Shown piece by piece: positions 9,598-19,617 of a stretch of DNA of 21,379 nt. Location of the stretch: the NCBI GenBank assembly GCA_000969725.1, contig JXSR01S034998.1; one strand, written 5' to 3'. The translations under genes and the position numbers were made by a program. A model generated the notes under the pieces. The model had not been told where the DNA came from and did no database searches. It was given only the letters and a program-made list of their open reading frames with translations. How positions within the stretch are numbered: the stretch's first letter is position 1; each line of letters begins with the position of its first letter. This DNA is from Ophiothrix spiculata (taxonomy: Eukaryota > Echinodermata > Ophiuroidea > Amphilepidida > Ophiotrichidae).

Positions 9598-10453
9598 GTA
9601 TGTTACTATAAAAATATCAAACATGACATTTTTTAGATTATTTCTTGATACAAATATTAGAAAATGTTGCCCTCAATATTTATTACTTTTAGATTTTGTG
9701 TCAACGGAGTAATTATTTTTTTATAAGTAAAGAGAATTGGACATTTAGGATATGTGAATTTTAATGAGTTTAATCATCAGATCTATATCTTCTGATTGGT
9801 TAAAAGGGAGCTGACGTAATCCGTTATATTATGAGATCATCAGTTTGTCGGTGGATATGAACTAAACCAAAACAGTGCCATTGTTCTGTTGCTGTAGTTG
9901 GCAAACATTGTAAAACAATTATTATAACTCTTTCTTTATTTATTCTTATTGTAATTTTTCAATATTCCTAAAAAATTACAGGTTTTGTTTATAATCACGG
10001 AGAATCATATGAATGGTGAACAATGTGAGGTTGCAGCTTGATTTAACTAGAAAAATTATGCTTTGAGCCATATTAATTGATATATTGTCCCTGCAAATTC
10101 CATGTTGTTTTATGCTTCTTTATGATTAGATTACTTGGAAATTAATAATCAAATCTTTAGATTCAAGAATGATAATGAAACCACTTAGTGAAAAGTTGAG
10201 TTGATATCAAGACCCCATCAGCATATTCCATGACCCACACTTTGTCTGTCCCTTGCTGTCCATCACAGGTTCCGAAGCAAGAATTCATAAGTGAAGCGGA
10301 ATTACCAATGCAGCAAGATCCCGACTCGGATAGGTACAATGTGCGTGAACCGATCGTGATCAGGGATACGCCCAGTCCTAGTCCAGTCCACAGCATCATA
10401 ACTATCAGCAGTGATAGTGAGCCAGAGGCAGAAGAAGGTCCTAAGAGGTAAGA
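9545..10453 (+). repeat. Tandem duplication, copy A
   Basis: This 0.9-kb segment reappears at 11061-11970 in the same orientation. It comprises the last 53 nt of one HIPK exon, the whole following intron (9598-10268) and the complete SUMO-interacting-motif exon with its donor. Similarity begins abruptly at ATGGATCATCAGCC and stops a few bases after the donor (gtaaga). Exonic parts are nearly identical. The intronic part shows roughly 8% substitutions in the stretch I compared (9601-9690), plus small indels. Confidence 0.93.
10269..10447 (+). CDS. HIPK: HIPK SUMO-interacting-motif exon, copy A
   Basis: A 179-nt exon, phase 0 start and phase 2 end (AG of a split codon), acceptor ccatcacag, donor gtaaga. 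It reads VPKQEFISEAELPMQQDPDS, REPIVIRDTPSPSP, HSIITISSDSEPEAEEGPK. It matches HIPK2 'IVIPDTPSP' and 'VSVITISSDTDEEEE'. That second motif is the known SUMO-interacting motif of HIPK2: a hydrophobic I/V core followed by Ser and acidic residues, needed for nuclear-body localisation. Here the core is IITI followed by SSDSE. Copy B (11786-11964) encodes the same residues. Splicing A onto B shifts the frame to a stop within eight codons, so A and B cannot both be used in a full-length mRNA. Confidence 0.93.
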
Positions 10454-11060
10454 TAAGGTCATGTGTTATATATTGGGTAATCTAAAAAAGTGGTGTAGTA
10501 TACAAATACAACATGGTATTGAGGGAGGTAGTGAAAATTGCTGTGTCCGAGGTGTTGGATGCGTGTGACTACTTCCCGACATGCATCCAACAATTAGGGA
10601 TCAGGAATTTTCAATACTTCTCAAAATAAACCATGTTGTATTTGTTTTACTATACCTCATAAATATTTCACTGAATGTAATATAACCAAAACCAAAAATC
10701 ACCTAAAATGTATACTGTTCTGGGTCACGTATGAATTTCCAACCGAGGGGTGCGGTAGTAGGGGTGCAATAGTTTTTCAATTTTTCCCTGCATGGGCGTT
10801 ACGCGCAATTGGGGAAGTAGGCAAAATACTGTCACGCGCATCAGGTTGAACTGTCCAATTATATTTCATGGTTGCCTAATGAATATTTATGAGGTATAGT
10901 AATAACAAATTCCCTTACTGGACTATGTTTTTCATGTTGTGATTCCCTTATTCTATGACATACATTAGTAAATTTGGTATCATATGAGAGAAGAATAAAT
11001 ATATTTTAATAAAATGAAAATTGTATGTGTTTAGCTAATTTGGTTTTTAATTGGAAATAA
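10448..11060 (+). other. Spacer between duplicated exon segments
   Basis: About 610 bp of sequence not shared by the two duplicate copies. Most of it is repeat family A copy 2 (10502-10902). The remainder (10903-11060) is AT-rich with no coding signal. A possible weak acceptor-like AG lies at 11033-11034 (tgtgtttag). Confidence 0.7.
10502..10902. mobile_element. Composite repeat family A, copy 2 (uninterrupted)
   Basis: The left part is a near-perfect hairpin bounded by ACAAATACAACATGG (10502-10516) and its exact inverse CCATGTTGTATTTGT (10631-10645), with inner arms such as TGTTGGATGC/GCATCCAACA. The right part, about 10648-10902, has inverted ends TACTATACCTCATAAATATT and AATATTTATGAGGTATAGTA. 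The same arrangement occurs at 2481-3316. It sits in the spacer between the two duplicated HIPK segments. No coding frame. Confidence 0.8.
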
Positions 11061-11113
11061 ATGGATCATCAGCCTTTATCAAGACAGACAATAGCAATCA
11101 AAGATTACCTCAG
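11061..11113 (+). pseudogene. 5'-truncated exon remnant in copy B
   Basis: These 53 nt are identical to the end of the exon at 9444-9597, including the following donor gtatgt, but the first 101 nt and the original acceptor are absent. No strong acceptor lies at its 5' edge (ttggaaataa), so it should be spliced out with the surrounding intron. A weak AG at 11034 could in principle define a cryptic exon. It is host-gene debris from the segmental duplication. Confidence 0.8.
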
Positions 11114-11785
11114 GTATGTTACAATCAAAATATCAAACAGGACATTTTTCAGATAATTTCTGGATACAAATATCAGAAAATGTTGCCCTCAATATTTATT
11201 TACTTTTAGATTTTGTGTCAACGGAGTAATTATTTTTTATAAGTAAAGAGAATTGGACATTAAGGATATGTGAATTTTAATGAGTTTCATCATCAGATCT
11301 ATATCTTCTGATTGGTTAAAAAGGAACTGACGTAATCTGCTATATTATGAGATCATCAGTCTGTCAGTGGATATTAACTTAACTAAAACAGTGCCATTGT
11401 TCTGTTGCTGTAGTGCCCATTGATAGTTGGCAAACATTGTAAAACAATTATTGTAATTTGAAGACCCAATTGTTTTCAAAATTCCCAAAAAAGTTACAGT
11501 TTTTATTTATAATCATGGAGAGCCATATGAATGGTGAACAATGTGAGGTTGCAGCTTGATTTAACTCGAAAAAATTATGCTTTGAGCCATATTCATTGAT
11601 ATCGTCCCTGAATTCCATGTTCTTTTATGCCTCTTTACGATTAGATAACTTGAAAATTAATAATCAAGTCTTTAGATTCAAGAATGATAATGAAACAACT
11701 AAGTGAAAAAAATCGTGTGGATATCAAGACCCTATCAGCATATTCCATGATTCACATTTTGTCTGTCCCTTGCCGTCCATCACAG

Positions 11786-11964
11786 GTTCCGAAGCAAGAA
11801 TTCATAAGTGAAGCGGAATTACCAATGCAGCAAGATCCCGACTCAGATAGGTACAATGTGCGTGAACCGATCGTGATCAGGGATACGCCCAGTCCTAGTC
11901 CAGTCCACAGCATCATTACTATCAGCAGTGATAGTGAGCCAGAGGCAGAAGAAGGTCCTAAGAG
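11786..11964 (+). CDS. HIPK: HIPK SUMO-interacting-motif exon, copy B
   Basis: A 179-nt exon, phase 0 to phase 2, acceptor ccatcacag and donor gtaaga. It differs from copy A (10269-10447) at two third-codon positions only (TCG/TCA Ser; ATA/ATT Ile), so the protein is the same, including IVIRDTPSPSP and the IITISSDSE SUMO-interacting motif. Both splice sites are as good as those of copy A. It joins in frame either to the exon ending at 9597 or, downstream, to the exon at 13296 (AG plus T gives Ser). It is either a redundant mutually exclusive exon or a misassembled second allele. Confidence 0.9.
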
Positions 11965-13295
11965 GTAAGAGAAATATCTGTTGGAAATTGATTTCATAAG
12001 ATTAGCTTGTCACAGAAAGCACACCCCCTTGGTAACAAGTGGTTCTGAGCTGCATAACTAAACTCTATAAATCTTGAAGTATGCAACAAGCAGCCGATCA
12101 ATGCACATAACCAATATAACCATACAGGGAAGTAAATTAGTCCATATTTTTCAAATCATAACCAAGTACCAAATCTAGCTGAATATTCAAGTGAACTTAT
12201 TTCATTGTTTTTCCATGTGGTAGCAACAAAATTAACCAAAAATAATACCAAAATCATGAATGATAATCATGAACGATTCATGTACAATAAATATTAATAC
12301 GCAGTGATTTGGTCTTAATCAATTCTAATCAATCATTACTAATCTCTTACACAATACAAAACCCACCAGTTTACAATATTGTAGAATGCAAGAGATATGC
12401 TATGGATCTCGTAACAGAGTCAGATTACTTGTTGCATACTTCAAGGTTTATAGGGTATAGAGATAACTTTATTTAATTTTTTTTAAGGTTTATAAATTCC
12501 TGTCACTTAACAGTTGATTAGCTTCTTGCAAAGCAACACAACTGAAAAATGAAAACAGCTTCCCTCTCAGCAAAGTGGAACCCTCCAGATATTGTGATGT
12601 GAAAAGAACAGAACTGCACGGCGATATGAGTGTTATAAAGTATAAAGCACTTGAATAACTTTGTCATGGCCCTTCTGTATCCCTTTGCAATGCTGTACAC
12701 ATTGTTTGCACATATTGAGAGAGATAGCTAAGCATCTTTTCTTGAAAGAAATGGTTTGAAACATTTTAGTATTGATGCATATGTAATTTGGACAATTTGT
12801 TTTAAAAACATTGAATTATATATGAGAACATCCCTGGGACAGATGATACTATATACTCTGACTTCCTGTTTTAGAGTGCATTTACATGAAATAACAGTTA
12901 CAGGTATATTAGCCTCAAATATTGGTTTTCATATGAAAGATCAACACTCAGGATGTTTCAATTTCAAATTTTAGTTAAATCTGCCCAGCATTTTGATTTT
13001 ATGAGCAATTTTGTATTTTACAGTTCCCTATACTTTGTGTAGATAACTTTATTTTGACCATAATTCAAAATAATTTCAGCTGTAAAATTTCACATAGATG
13101 GACTCTTCATCTTTAGGTTTGAGGGCTGTAAATAATTTTGGGGCTCTTGGTACCAGCTGTACTTATTTTGAACCCTATTCATAGGTTTTGAATGTATGTT
13201 TAAAATTCTCTGATGTATCAAGAAAAATTGTCAACTAAGGCAATTGTTTTGTGCAACACATTTTGAAGCTCAATTTTCAATTTCTTTATTTCCAG
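11965..13295 (+). other. HIPK last intron
   Basis: A 1.3-kb intron from gtaaga to ttatttccag. It holds repeat family B copy 2 (12058-12460). From 12461 to 13295 it is AT-rich with short open frames on both strands and no recognisable feature. Confidence 0.8.
12058..12460. mobile_element. Repeat family B (MITE), copy 2
   Basis: About 403 bp, homologous along its length to 6403-6815. Terminal inverted repeats of about 40 bp: left CTCTATAAATCTTGAAGTAT and, reverse-complemented right end, CCCTATAAACCTTGAAGTAT, both continuing GCAACAAG. No coding frame; superfamily not determined. Confidence 0.87.
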
Positions 13296-14553
13296 TTGTG
13301 AAGACAAGACATGTTCGGCATGCAATGACAATGCTCTCACTCACTCCTGCTCCCTAAGCAGTACCAACAGTGTGCTGAGCGCCAGTCCAGACCATAATAG
13401 GCCGCACTTTGGGTCTGCATCGTCGTATTCATCGTTAGATGTACCAAAAGAAAAGGACGTGACCAAGTTACAGAGACAAAACGTAGTGAGCTGTCTCACT
13501 ATTCAGGATACGCCAGAAGGTAGTCCAGTGAACACGCTCACGACAACACCAGGGACGTCAGCAAAGACCATAGTACATAGGTCACAAAATGTGATTATTG
13601 CTGGAGGTTATGCCAACTCACAAAATGCTAACTTTGTCGAACCATCAAATGCTGAGACGCCGAGAAGTAAACCAAGGAAAGATAGCGGGAAGTCGTCAAA
13701 ACGGGCTATAGAGAAAGATTTGATTGCAAGTTTGAAAAAAGAAAAGCCTGCACATCATTGTTCAGACTCTGCTATTGCATTTATCAACCTGCCTCCGTTG
13801 CAAGTTGATACATCGTACAGTGGGCTTCATTCAAGGAAAGCCGATAATGCAGCTTCGTCCGCAGCGTTGCCTTTATTAAAGAGTAGTCCTATGCATCATC
13901 AATCATCGCGACCGAGTACGCTGAATCTGAACGCACAAATCCAACAGCAGCATCAGCATCAACAGCAGCAGCATCAGAGTTCCTCACAAAGGTACCCAAG
14001 GACCAGCCGGGCGTCAGATATGGCATCAAACAACAACCAACCTCATTCTAGTAGATATGCAAGCAATACGCAAGCTTCTCAAGAGTTCGAGAGGATTCGT
14101 GGCACACAGATGGCGGTATATACATCACCGACGATGCCGCTTCCACCCCACGGCTTTGCTACTCATGCGAGTCCAACTCATAAACCAAAAAGTACGCACG
14201 TAACGTTACCGAGTAGCACGCAGTTAATCTATTCATATGGTTCGACTCCGAGTATCAATTCCCCTATGACGGTGGCTCGTCCCTCTTTGGCCCACCAAGG
14301 ACCTTATGTCCATTACAAGTCTAACATTCCAGGGCACATGGTACCCCCAACAGTGTTGCACTCTCCAACGTTACCAGGGCACCCGGGGAGTTTTCATTCA
14401 AATCAACCGGGTCCGCATCAGTTCCACCATCCTCAGTGTACTCGTCCCGTGTATTTACAATCCCCGTCGGGGAATATCTATAGCACTTATCCAGTGAGCC
14501 CCACAAAGACAAGGCCATATCCTTATCTCTATCAGGGTCTGGCTGGTGAATGA
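13296..14553 (+). CDS. HIPK: HIPK terminal coding exon
   Basis: A large last exon, 1258 nt of coding sequence, starting with the third base of a split Ser codon (AG|T) after acceptor atttccag and ending at TGA 14551-14553. The start is Cys-rich (CEDKTCSACN). Further on come QRQNVVSCLTIQDTPEGSP, matching HIPK2 'KNVISCVTVHDSP'; a basic patch (RSKPRKDSGKSSKRAIEKD); a Gln/His-rich run (QQQHQHQQQQHQ); VYTSPTMPLPPHGFATHASP, like HIPK2 'AYITPTMAQAPYSFPHNSP'; a Pro/His/Ser-rich stretch; and IYSTYPVSPTKTRPYPYL, matching the HIPK2 C-terminus 'VYTGYPLSPAKVNQYPYI'. Seven further residues (YQGLAGE) extend past the usual end. In vertebrate HIPK2 this region carries an autoinhibitory tail. With the preceding exons it completes a 766-residue C-terminal part. 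Confidence 0.95.
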
Positions 14554-15991
14554 CTGGTGGAACTGCGGGACAAATTCTCCCATATGAATTTATAAGTGGG
14601 CCAATGTAACCTGGGGATGTTGGGCATGATGTGGATCCTCGTGGAACACCGTTGGGGAAAGAAAGATGACCTTGATTGGTTAAACATGCAAGATTGCTTC
14701 CTTTACAAGTGATGAATAAGTATTATGTAATATGATGAAACTCTTTCACAGCAGTTGTGTGGCGTTAAAGCCTCATTTTTTTGTATACATATAATTCAAT
14801 TAATTTTTTTTCCATCAAAAAATCCATTGCGGGCAGAGGGGTTGCAAACTATTTTTTATTCATACTTGAGAGAATTTGCCTCGCACATATGAAATATGGA
14901 TTAATTTTTGTTTTGGTTTCGATGTTTTTCAGCATTGTGGTTGTGGTTTTGTTGTTGATTTTTTGTGTGTGGTTATTATCTGTGTGTAGCACAATGTCAG
15001 CCTGTTTTTTGTCCTTGTGTACTTTTAATCAGAACATGGAGTGCAAAATGTTACGTATATAGGCGTGGTAAATCTTGTAGATATTTTATAAAAACAAACG
15101 CCAAAGCATGTAGAGATATATAGTCAGGTATATTATTATTATTATCATCAGTAGCATTGTTGAGATTGTCTTGCAGCAGTTATTTGATTAGCTAAATTAT
15201 CAGAAATGAGTCGCAATGTATGAAAAGTTCATTGTACTTATGGTGCCCCCCGTTCTATATATGCAGTGGACTGTTTTTGCTGGGTGAATTAACTGATGCA
15301 TGTTCAAGGGCCAAAAAAACTGAAGCAGAGGAGATGTAAATTCAAATTCATATTCCAGGGCCAAACAAGTGAAACAGTGAAACATGAGTAGCGTGTGCTA
15401 TGTTAATCACTGTGGATTATGATGTCCTTTCCTTTTTTAAAAACATTTTTATTTTAATGTTTGTCGAAAACTTTTTAACAAATTTTATTTTTTAGAACAT
15501 CATTTTTTAACATTATTTACTAATTGATTACTTTTATAGTAATGTTTAACATTCTTAAAATTACATATGCCAAATTTAAAATTCACAAAATAAATATACA
15601 ATGCTATTCAACTTGCCTGTTTTAAATATTTTTTGGCCCTTTTGCATCAGCTGTCATTCAAAAATTGAATATTTTTTTAGCTAGGTCAATGTTATCATTC
15701 ACCTCTATTAATTGGTTTTTAATCAATATATTCACAAATATTTATTCACGTTTTTTATTCCCGGCAATTTTTTAATGGGGATAAAAAAGTAAGGTCGATT
15801 TTTTAAAACATTGTTTGGTTGCCTTGAAAATGTCTTGATGTCTTCTAATGAAATGTATTTAATATCAAAAGTATATGATATAATCTTTGAATAGCGCTGA
15901 AAAGTGCAAGATTATGTATGTATACGTGTATGTGAATTGTCTGTAGATATAGGATAGAATAGGAATTCTGGATCTTGGGATTGGCCAGTCC

Positions 15992-16425
15992 TTGACTCTA
16001 TTTCATAAAGATTTAAGAATATTCCTAAGTTGGTCTGCAGAACATTAATCATTTATAAATCCACAAATAAAAATGAGTTCCATTTCCTAAAGCAAATTTG
16101 GATGATAAATGTTCAATTATTACCAGTTTATGAAAGTCCTATTCCAAAGTTTTTAAGAAAATTTAAAACGAAACAGAAAAGTTCCTATCTTTATTCAAAA
16201 TGTTCTTAACTTTAGGTCTGATCTTAATTTGACTATATTAGGTCAAAGGTCAATTACCCACAACTTCTTCTGTATAGGACAAAGGCAGAAATGTTTAAAT
16301 TATTAAAATATATTGGCCTTAAATTGAGAAATTTGATCACTTCCAAGTTGAAAATGTTCTTGTTCTAAAGTAACTTTAAAAATTATACATAACAACATTC
16401 CTAAATAGCTTTATGAAATAGAGCC
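15992..16425. mobile_element. MITE-like element in 3' UTR
   Basis: Left end GACTCTATTTCATAAAG (15994-16010) and right end CTTTATGAAATAGAGCC are inverted copies with 15 bases perfect (CTCTATTTCATAAAG). The similarity extends inward through ATTCCTAAG / CTAAATAGC-type sequence. About 430 bp, AT-rich, no frame. CCTT is found at both flanks but overlaps the ends, so the target duplication is unsure. Confidence 0.65.
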
Positions 16426-17204
16426 CTTATCTTTAAAGTTAAATTCTACAAATCAACGCTTTTGATAAGAATTCAACCCGACTGTACAGTTAATGGCATT
16501 GAAAACGGATTATATATATTTGTAAATAATATTATCGCATTTGAATTCCAAATTTTTTCCACTCAATTTTTGTGTTCAATTCTTGGCCAATCTCAAGTAT
16601 CTGTGCTTTGGATTTGATTGAAGGAGGGGCATTTTTACATGATTTTTTGATTAATTTTGTGTCATGCAAAAATGGCCTCTTTTGATTTTTTCTTTCTTAG
16701 GTTTTTTAGATGTTGTGCCAATTGAAATATAATGTATTTTGCAATAGAATTATTACAGTTTGGTATCCTCGTTATACCTCTAAAATTTGAATGTAGTGTT
16801 TTATAATATTTGATATTCTTCAAGCCTTTGTGTGGATCAAAAATTAACTTGTATATGTAGGTAATTATACATTTATCTGAATAAAATTAGGGGTGGATGG
16901 TCTTGTTAATAAGTACCACTACACTCAGTTTGTATTATACTATTCTAGGAGATATGCATATATATTTACAGTAGTCGACTTTCAAAGTTAACGAAAGAAA
17001 ATAAATTATCTTTTTATCAATGATAACACATGTTTTTTGCCAATTTGAAATTTCACATTGTAAGTATAACCATTTGTAAAACGCAATAGAGATTGGACTA
17101 TTTTTGCTAGAAAATGATAAAAAAATTTGCATTCTGAAACTTGACAGTATTTTGAACTATGCCTGAGAAATTATGAGCATGTTATTATGGTGGGCTTTCT
17201 GTAG

Positions 17205-17390
17205 TAATTACTCTCATCCAACTTGGAAAAGTTCCACTTTGGTGTCTTGTTACATTGATGTAATGTAGTATATGAACTTTGCTTTTTTGGATTGAGAATA
17301 GGATGCATAAATTGTGTTGGCAAAGGTCTGAATTTGTTTGTATTTCTGTGTTTTGAAGTAGACCTTAGGTCGTTGGGATGAGAGTAATTA
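17205..17390. mobile_element. Short inverted-repeat element, 186 bp
   Basis: TAATTACTCTCATCC at 17205-17219 is the exact inverse of GGATGAGAGTAATTA at 17376-17390, with weaker pairing inward. The size and arrangement fit a small MITE. No class assigned. Confidence 0.6.
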
Positions 17391-18355
17391 TGCTGTTTGT
17401 AATGACATGAAGCCAGATTGTATTTTTTCTTGCAGAAAGTGTTGCCAGTTTGTTTAACAAGGTTTTTAAGAAATGAAATACCACCAAAATTGTACAGTTT
17501 AAATCTTTGTATATTTTGAAAAATGTAGCAAGAGGGATCGTTAATCAGAATGCAATTATGTGAACAGACAGGAAATCACACTTTTACAGTAAAATTGGGC
17601 AGAATTTGACTGCGCGCTTTAGCGCCAAATATTTAGCGTTTGTTGTTGCTGTTGAATATTTACAATGCAATTATTTATAACACAAAATCAACCATATTTA
17701 TGCATTTTTAATGATGTGATACTGAAATTCAAGAACTTCAGTTACGCTCTGGCGTTTCTTATGTCAGCGCTAAATGCGGTGGCACTTTGTTTGTTGTGGC
17801 AACTTCGTTGAAAGTTATTGACAGTTTAGCATCTTTGAAAATTATGGGATATTTGCACTCAGCACAGAATGGAAAATTGGCATTGGTCAACTGTAAAAAT
17901 ACTACAAGCAATTGAATGTCACAGCATTATCCGCTGACAAAAAACCCCAAACACTAGAGTGTAACTATGGATAGAATAATGTCAGTTTCTTGCGTCGACA
18001 ACTAAGCTATTTTTGAAATATGTTTTTCCATTCTTAGGTCTGTGACACAATCATGATTTCTGTACATGGTACATGGCATTTTTATAAAACTGTTTGTACG
18101 CATTCCAGAGCAGGCTTGTTAATGGACGGTCAGACATACCAAAAAAATGAGAATCACTTAACTTGTTCAATTGTGTAATTTAGAACATCATTTTGTTTAG
18201 GTCCTAAATAAACATAATACTTTGGTTATGTCACTGGTAGCTAATGGATAATATGAATTAGTAGTCAACAGTAAGAGTCAAAAATTAGGCAGTGTAATAT
18301 TTGGAATAAAAGGGGGCTCTAGGTAACCAAAAAAGGGTATCAACACCATACAACC

Positions 18356-18377
18356 TTTTTTTTTTTGGGGGGGGGGG
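18356..18377 (+). repeat. T11-G11 homopolymer junction
   Basis: Eleven T directly followed by eleven G, an extreme local skew in otherwise mixed sequence. The G run could form quadruplex structure in DNA or RNA. It may also be a site of sequencing-length error. Confidence 0.85.
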
Positions 18378-19491
18378 AAGAAACAAAAACTTACATTAGC
18401 TAAATTATATTTTTTTTGTTTTTCAATCAACATAGCACATGTGGTATTGGTGTGACCAATTTTAGTTACAAATGTTTTTTGTATGTACAAGATGTAAAAG
18501 CCCTATAAAACCCTGTTTTTTACATGTTCTGTGATGTTCAGTGAATGAACCTGAGAAAACTCTGATTTGATTTAAAGCACTAAAACTAATCGAATGAACA
18601 TGTAATCCTTTTTAACCACTTTCAATTATATTTTGTAAAGTGCATGTAATCTAATTCATCATACCAAATTCCTTTACGAACATAAACAAAACCCTATTTT
18701 ATTACAGTTTATTCCCGGATGAGCCCCCAATTTTGAATAAGGTGCAAATCGCCTTCAGGTTCAAACAAACAAATCAGTTCACTGTTAAACTATATTAAAC
18801 AACAACAATAATTTATCCTAAACAGATGGCAATTCAAATTATGATGTAACAATTATACCTAGATGTGATGTTGATTTTTTGGTATGTCGGTCTTTGATTT
18901 GTGTCTCACTCTGAAATTGAAATGCTTCAAAAAATTTGAATGATTTTGCTCATTTTACGTACTGGGTGCTAGATTTCCAATGGAATTGATATTTAATGAT
19001 GTAAATTTGCACAGAGTGGGTCTATTTTCTTGGTATAGTTTGTAGACGATCAATTTGTATCATAATTAGTGATAAAAATGATTTTTCTTTTTTGTGGAGA
19101 AATAATGCAGTACAGTATTTGAAATAACCTGCCATATTTGTCTTGGTATTTGGCGTGAAATATGTCAGTTTTTAATGTATTTGTATGGTAGCGTGTGCTG
19201 TGAGGTTTTGGTATGATATTATGCTTTCCGTTAGATATTTGTAGGATTTAGATAAATAGATAGATTGCCCGATTATTAGTAGAGCAAAATTAGCATTATA
19301 TGCATTATATCATACAGTTCTTTTGTGAAGTTATAATAATATACAATGAAGTCCTTATTAAAATTGATAATCTGGTTTAAGTCATAACTTGTTATTTATA
19401 TAAGCTTAAATATGGACATTTATCGCAACTATTTTAAACAGATGCTAGAAGGTAAACTATGCTAGACCTAGATCTTAACAAATGAATTATC

Positions 19492-19617
19492 TTTAGAATC
19501 ACTGTACTTATGTGTAGAAACACTGTACTAAGGTCTAGAAACACTTTACAAATGTGTAGAAACACTGTGCTGATGTAGAGAAACACATAACCAATATCTA
19601 GAAACACTGTATTTAAG
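19492..19617 (+). repeat. Six-unit 21-bp minisatellite
   Basis: Six contiguous 21-bp units share the core TAGAAACACTGTAC, with a variable A/T/G-rich tail such as TTATG, TAAGG or AAATG. The fifth unit is the most degenerate. The units are contiguous with no spacers, so this is not a CRISPR. If transcribed it lies in the 3' UTR and would present the AAACACTG core repeatedly. Confidence 0.85.

Larger units (their letters stand above)
11061..11970 (+). repeat. Tandem duplication, copy B
   Basis: Direct copy of 9545-10453, offset about 1516-1517 bases. It carries the exon remnant, the full intron (with small indels relative to copy A) and a complete second SUMO-interacting-motif exon with intact acceptor and donor. 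Similarity to copy A ends just after 'aggtaaga'. Confidence 0.93.

Noticed and set aside
11034-11113. Functional cryptic exon using the truncated exon copy
   Set aside because: The only nearby acceptor is weak, and the copy lacks its original 5' part and acceptor. Kept as a remnant, not a coding exon.
14321-14518. Overlapping frames on both strands within the terminal exon
   Set aside because: Shadows of the HIPK coding frame, which alone matches the family.
14781-15062. 93-residue frame after the HIPK stop with a strongly hydrophobic, membrane-like stretch
   Set aside because: The hydrophobicity follows from T/G-rich sequence read as Val, Leu and Phe. No conserved motif; it lies in the 3' UTR.
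17611-17785. Possible inverted-repeat element with TTTAGCGC motifs at both ends
   Set aside because: Pairing is short and interrupted, with no target duplication. Not distinguishable from chance.
19492-19617. CRISPR-like array
   Set aside because: Units are contiguous 21-mers without unique spacers, in a eukaryotic gene.
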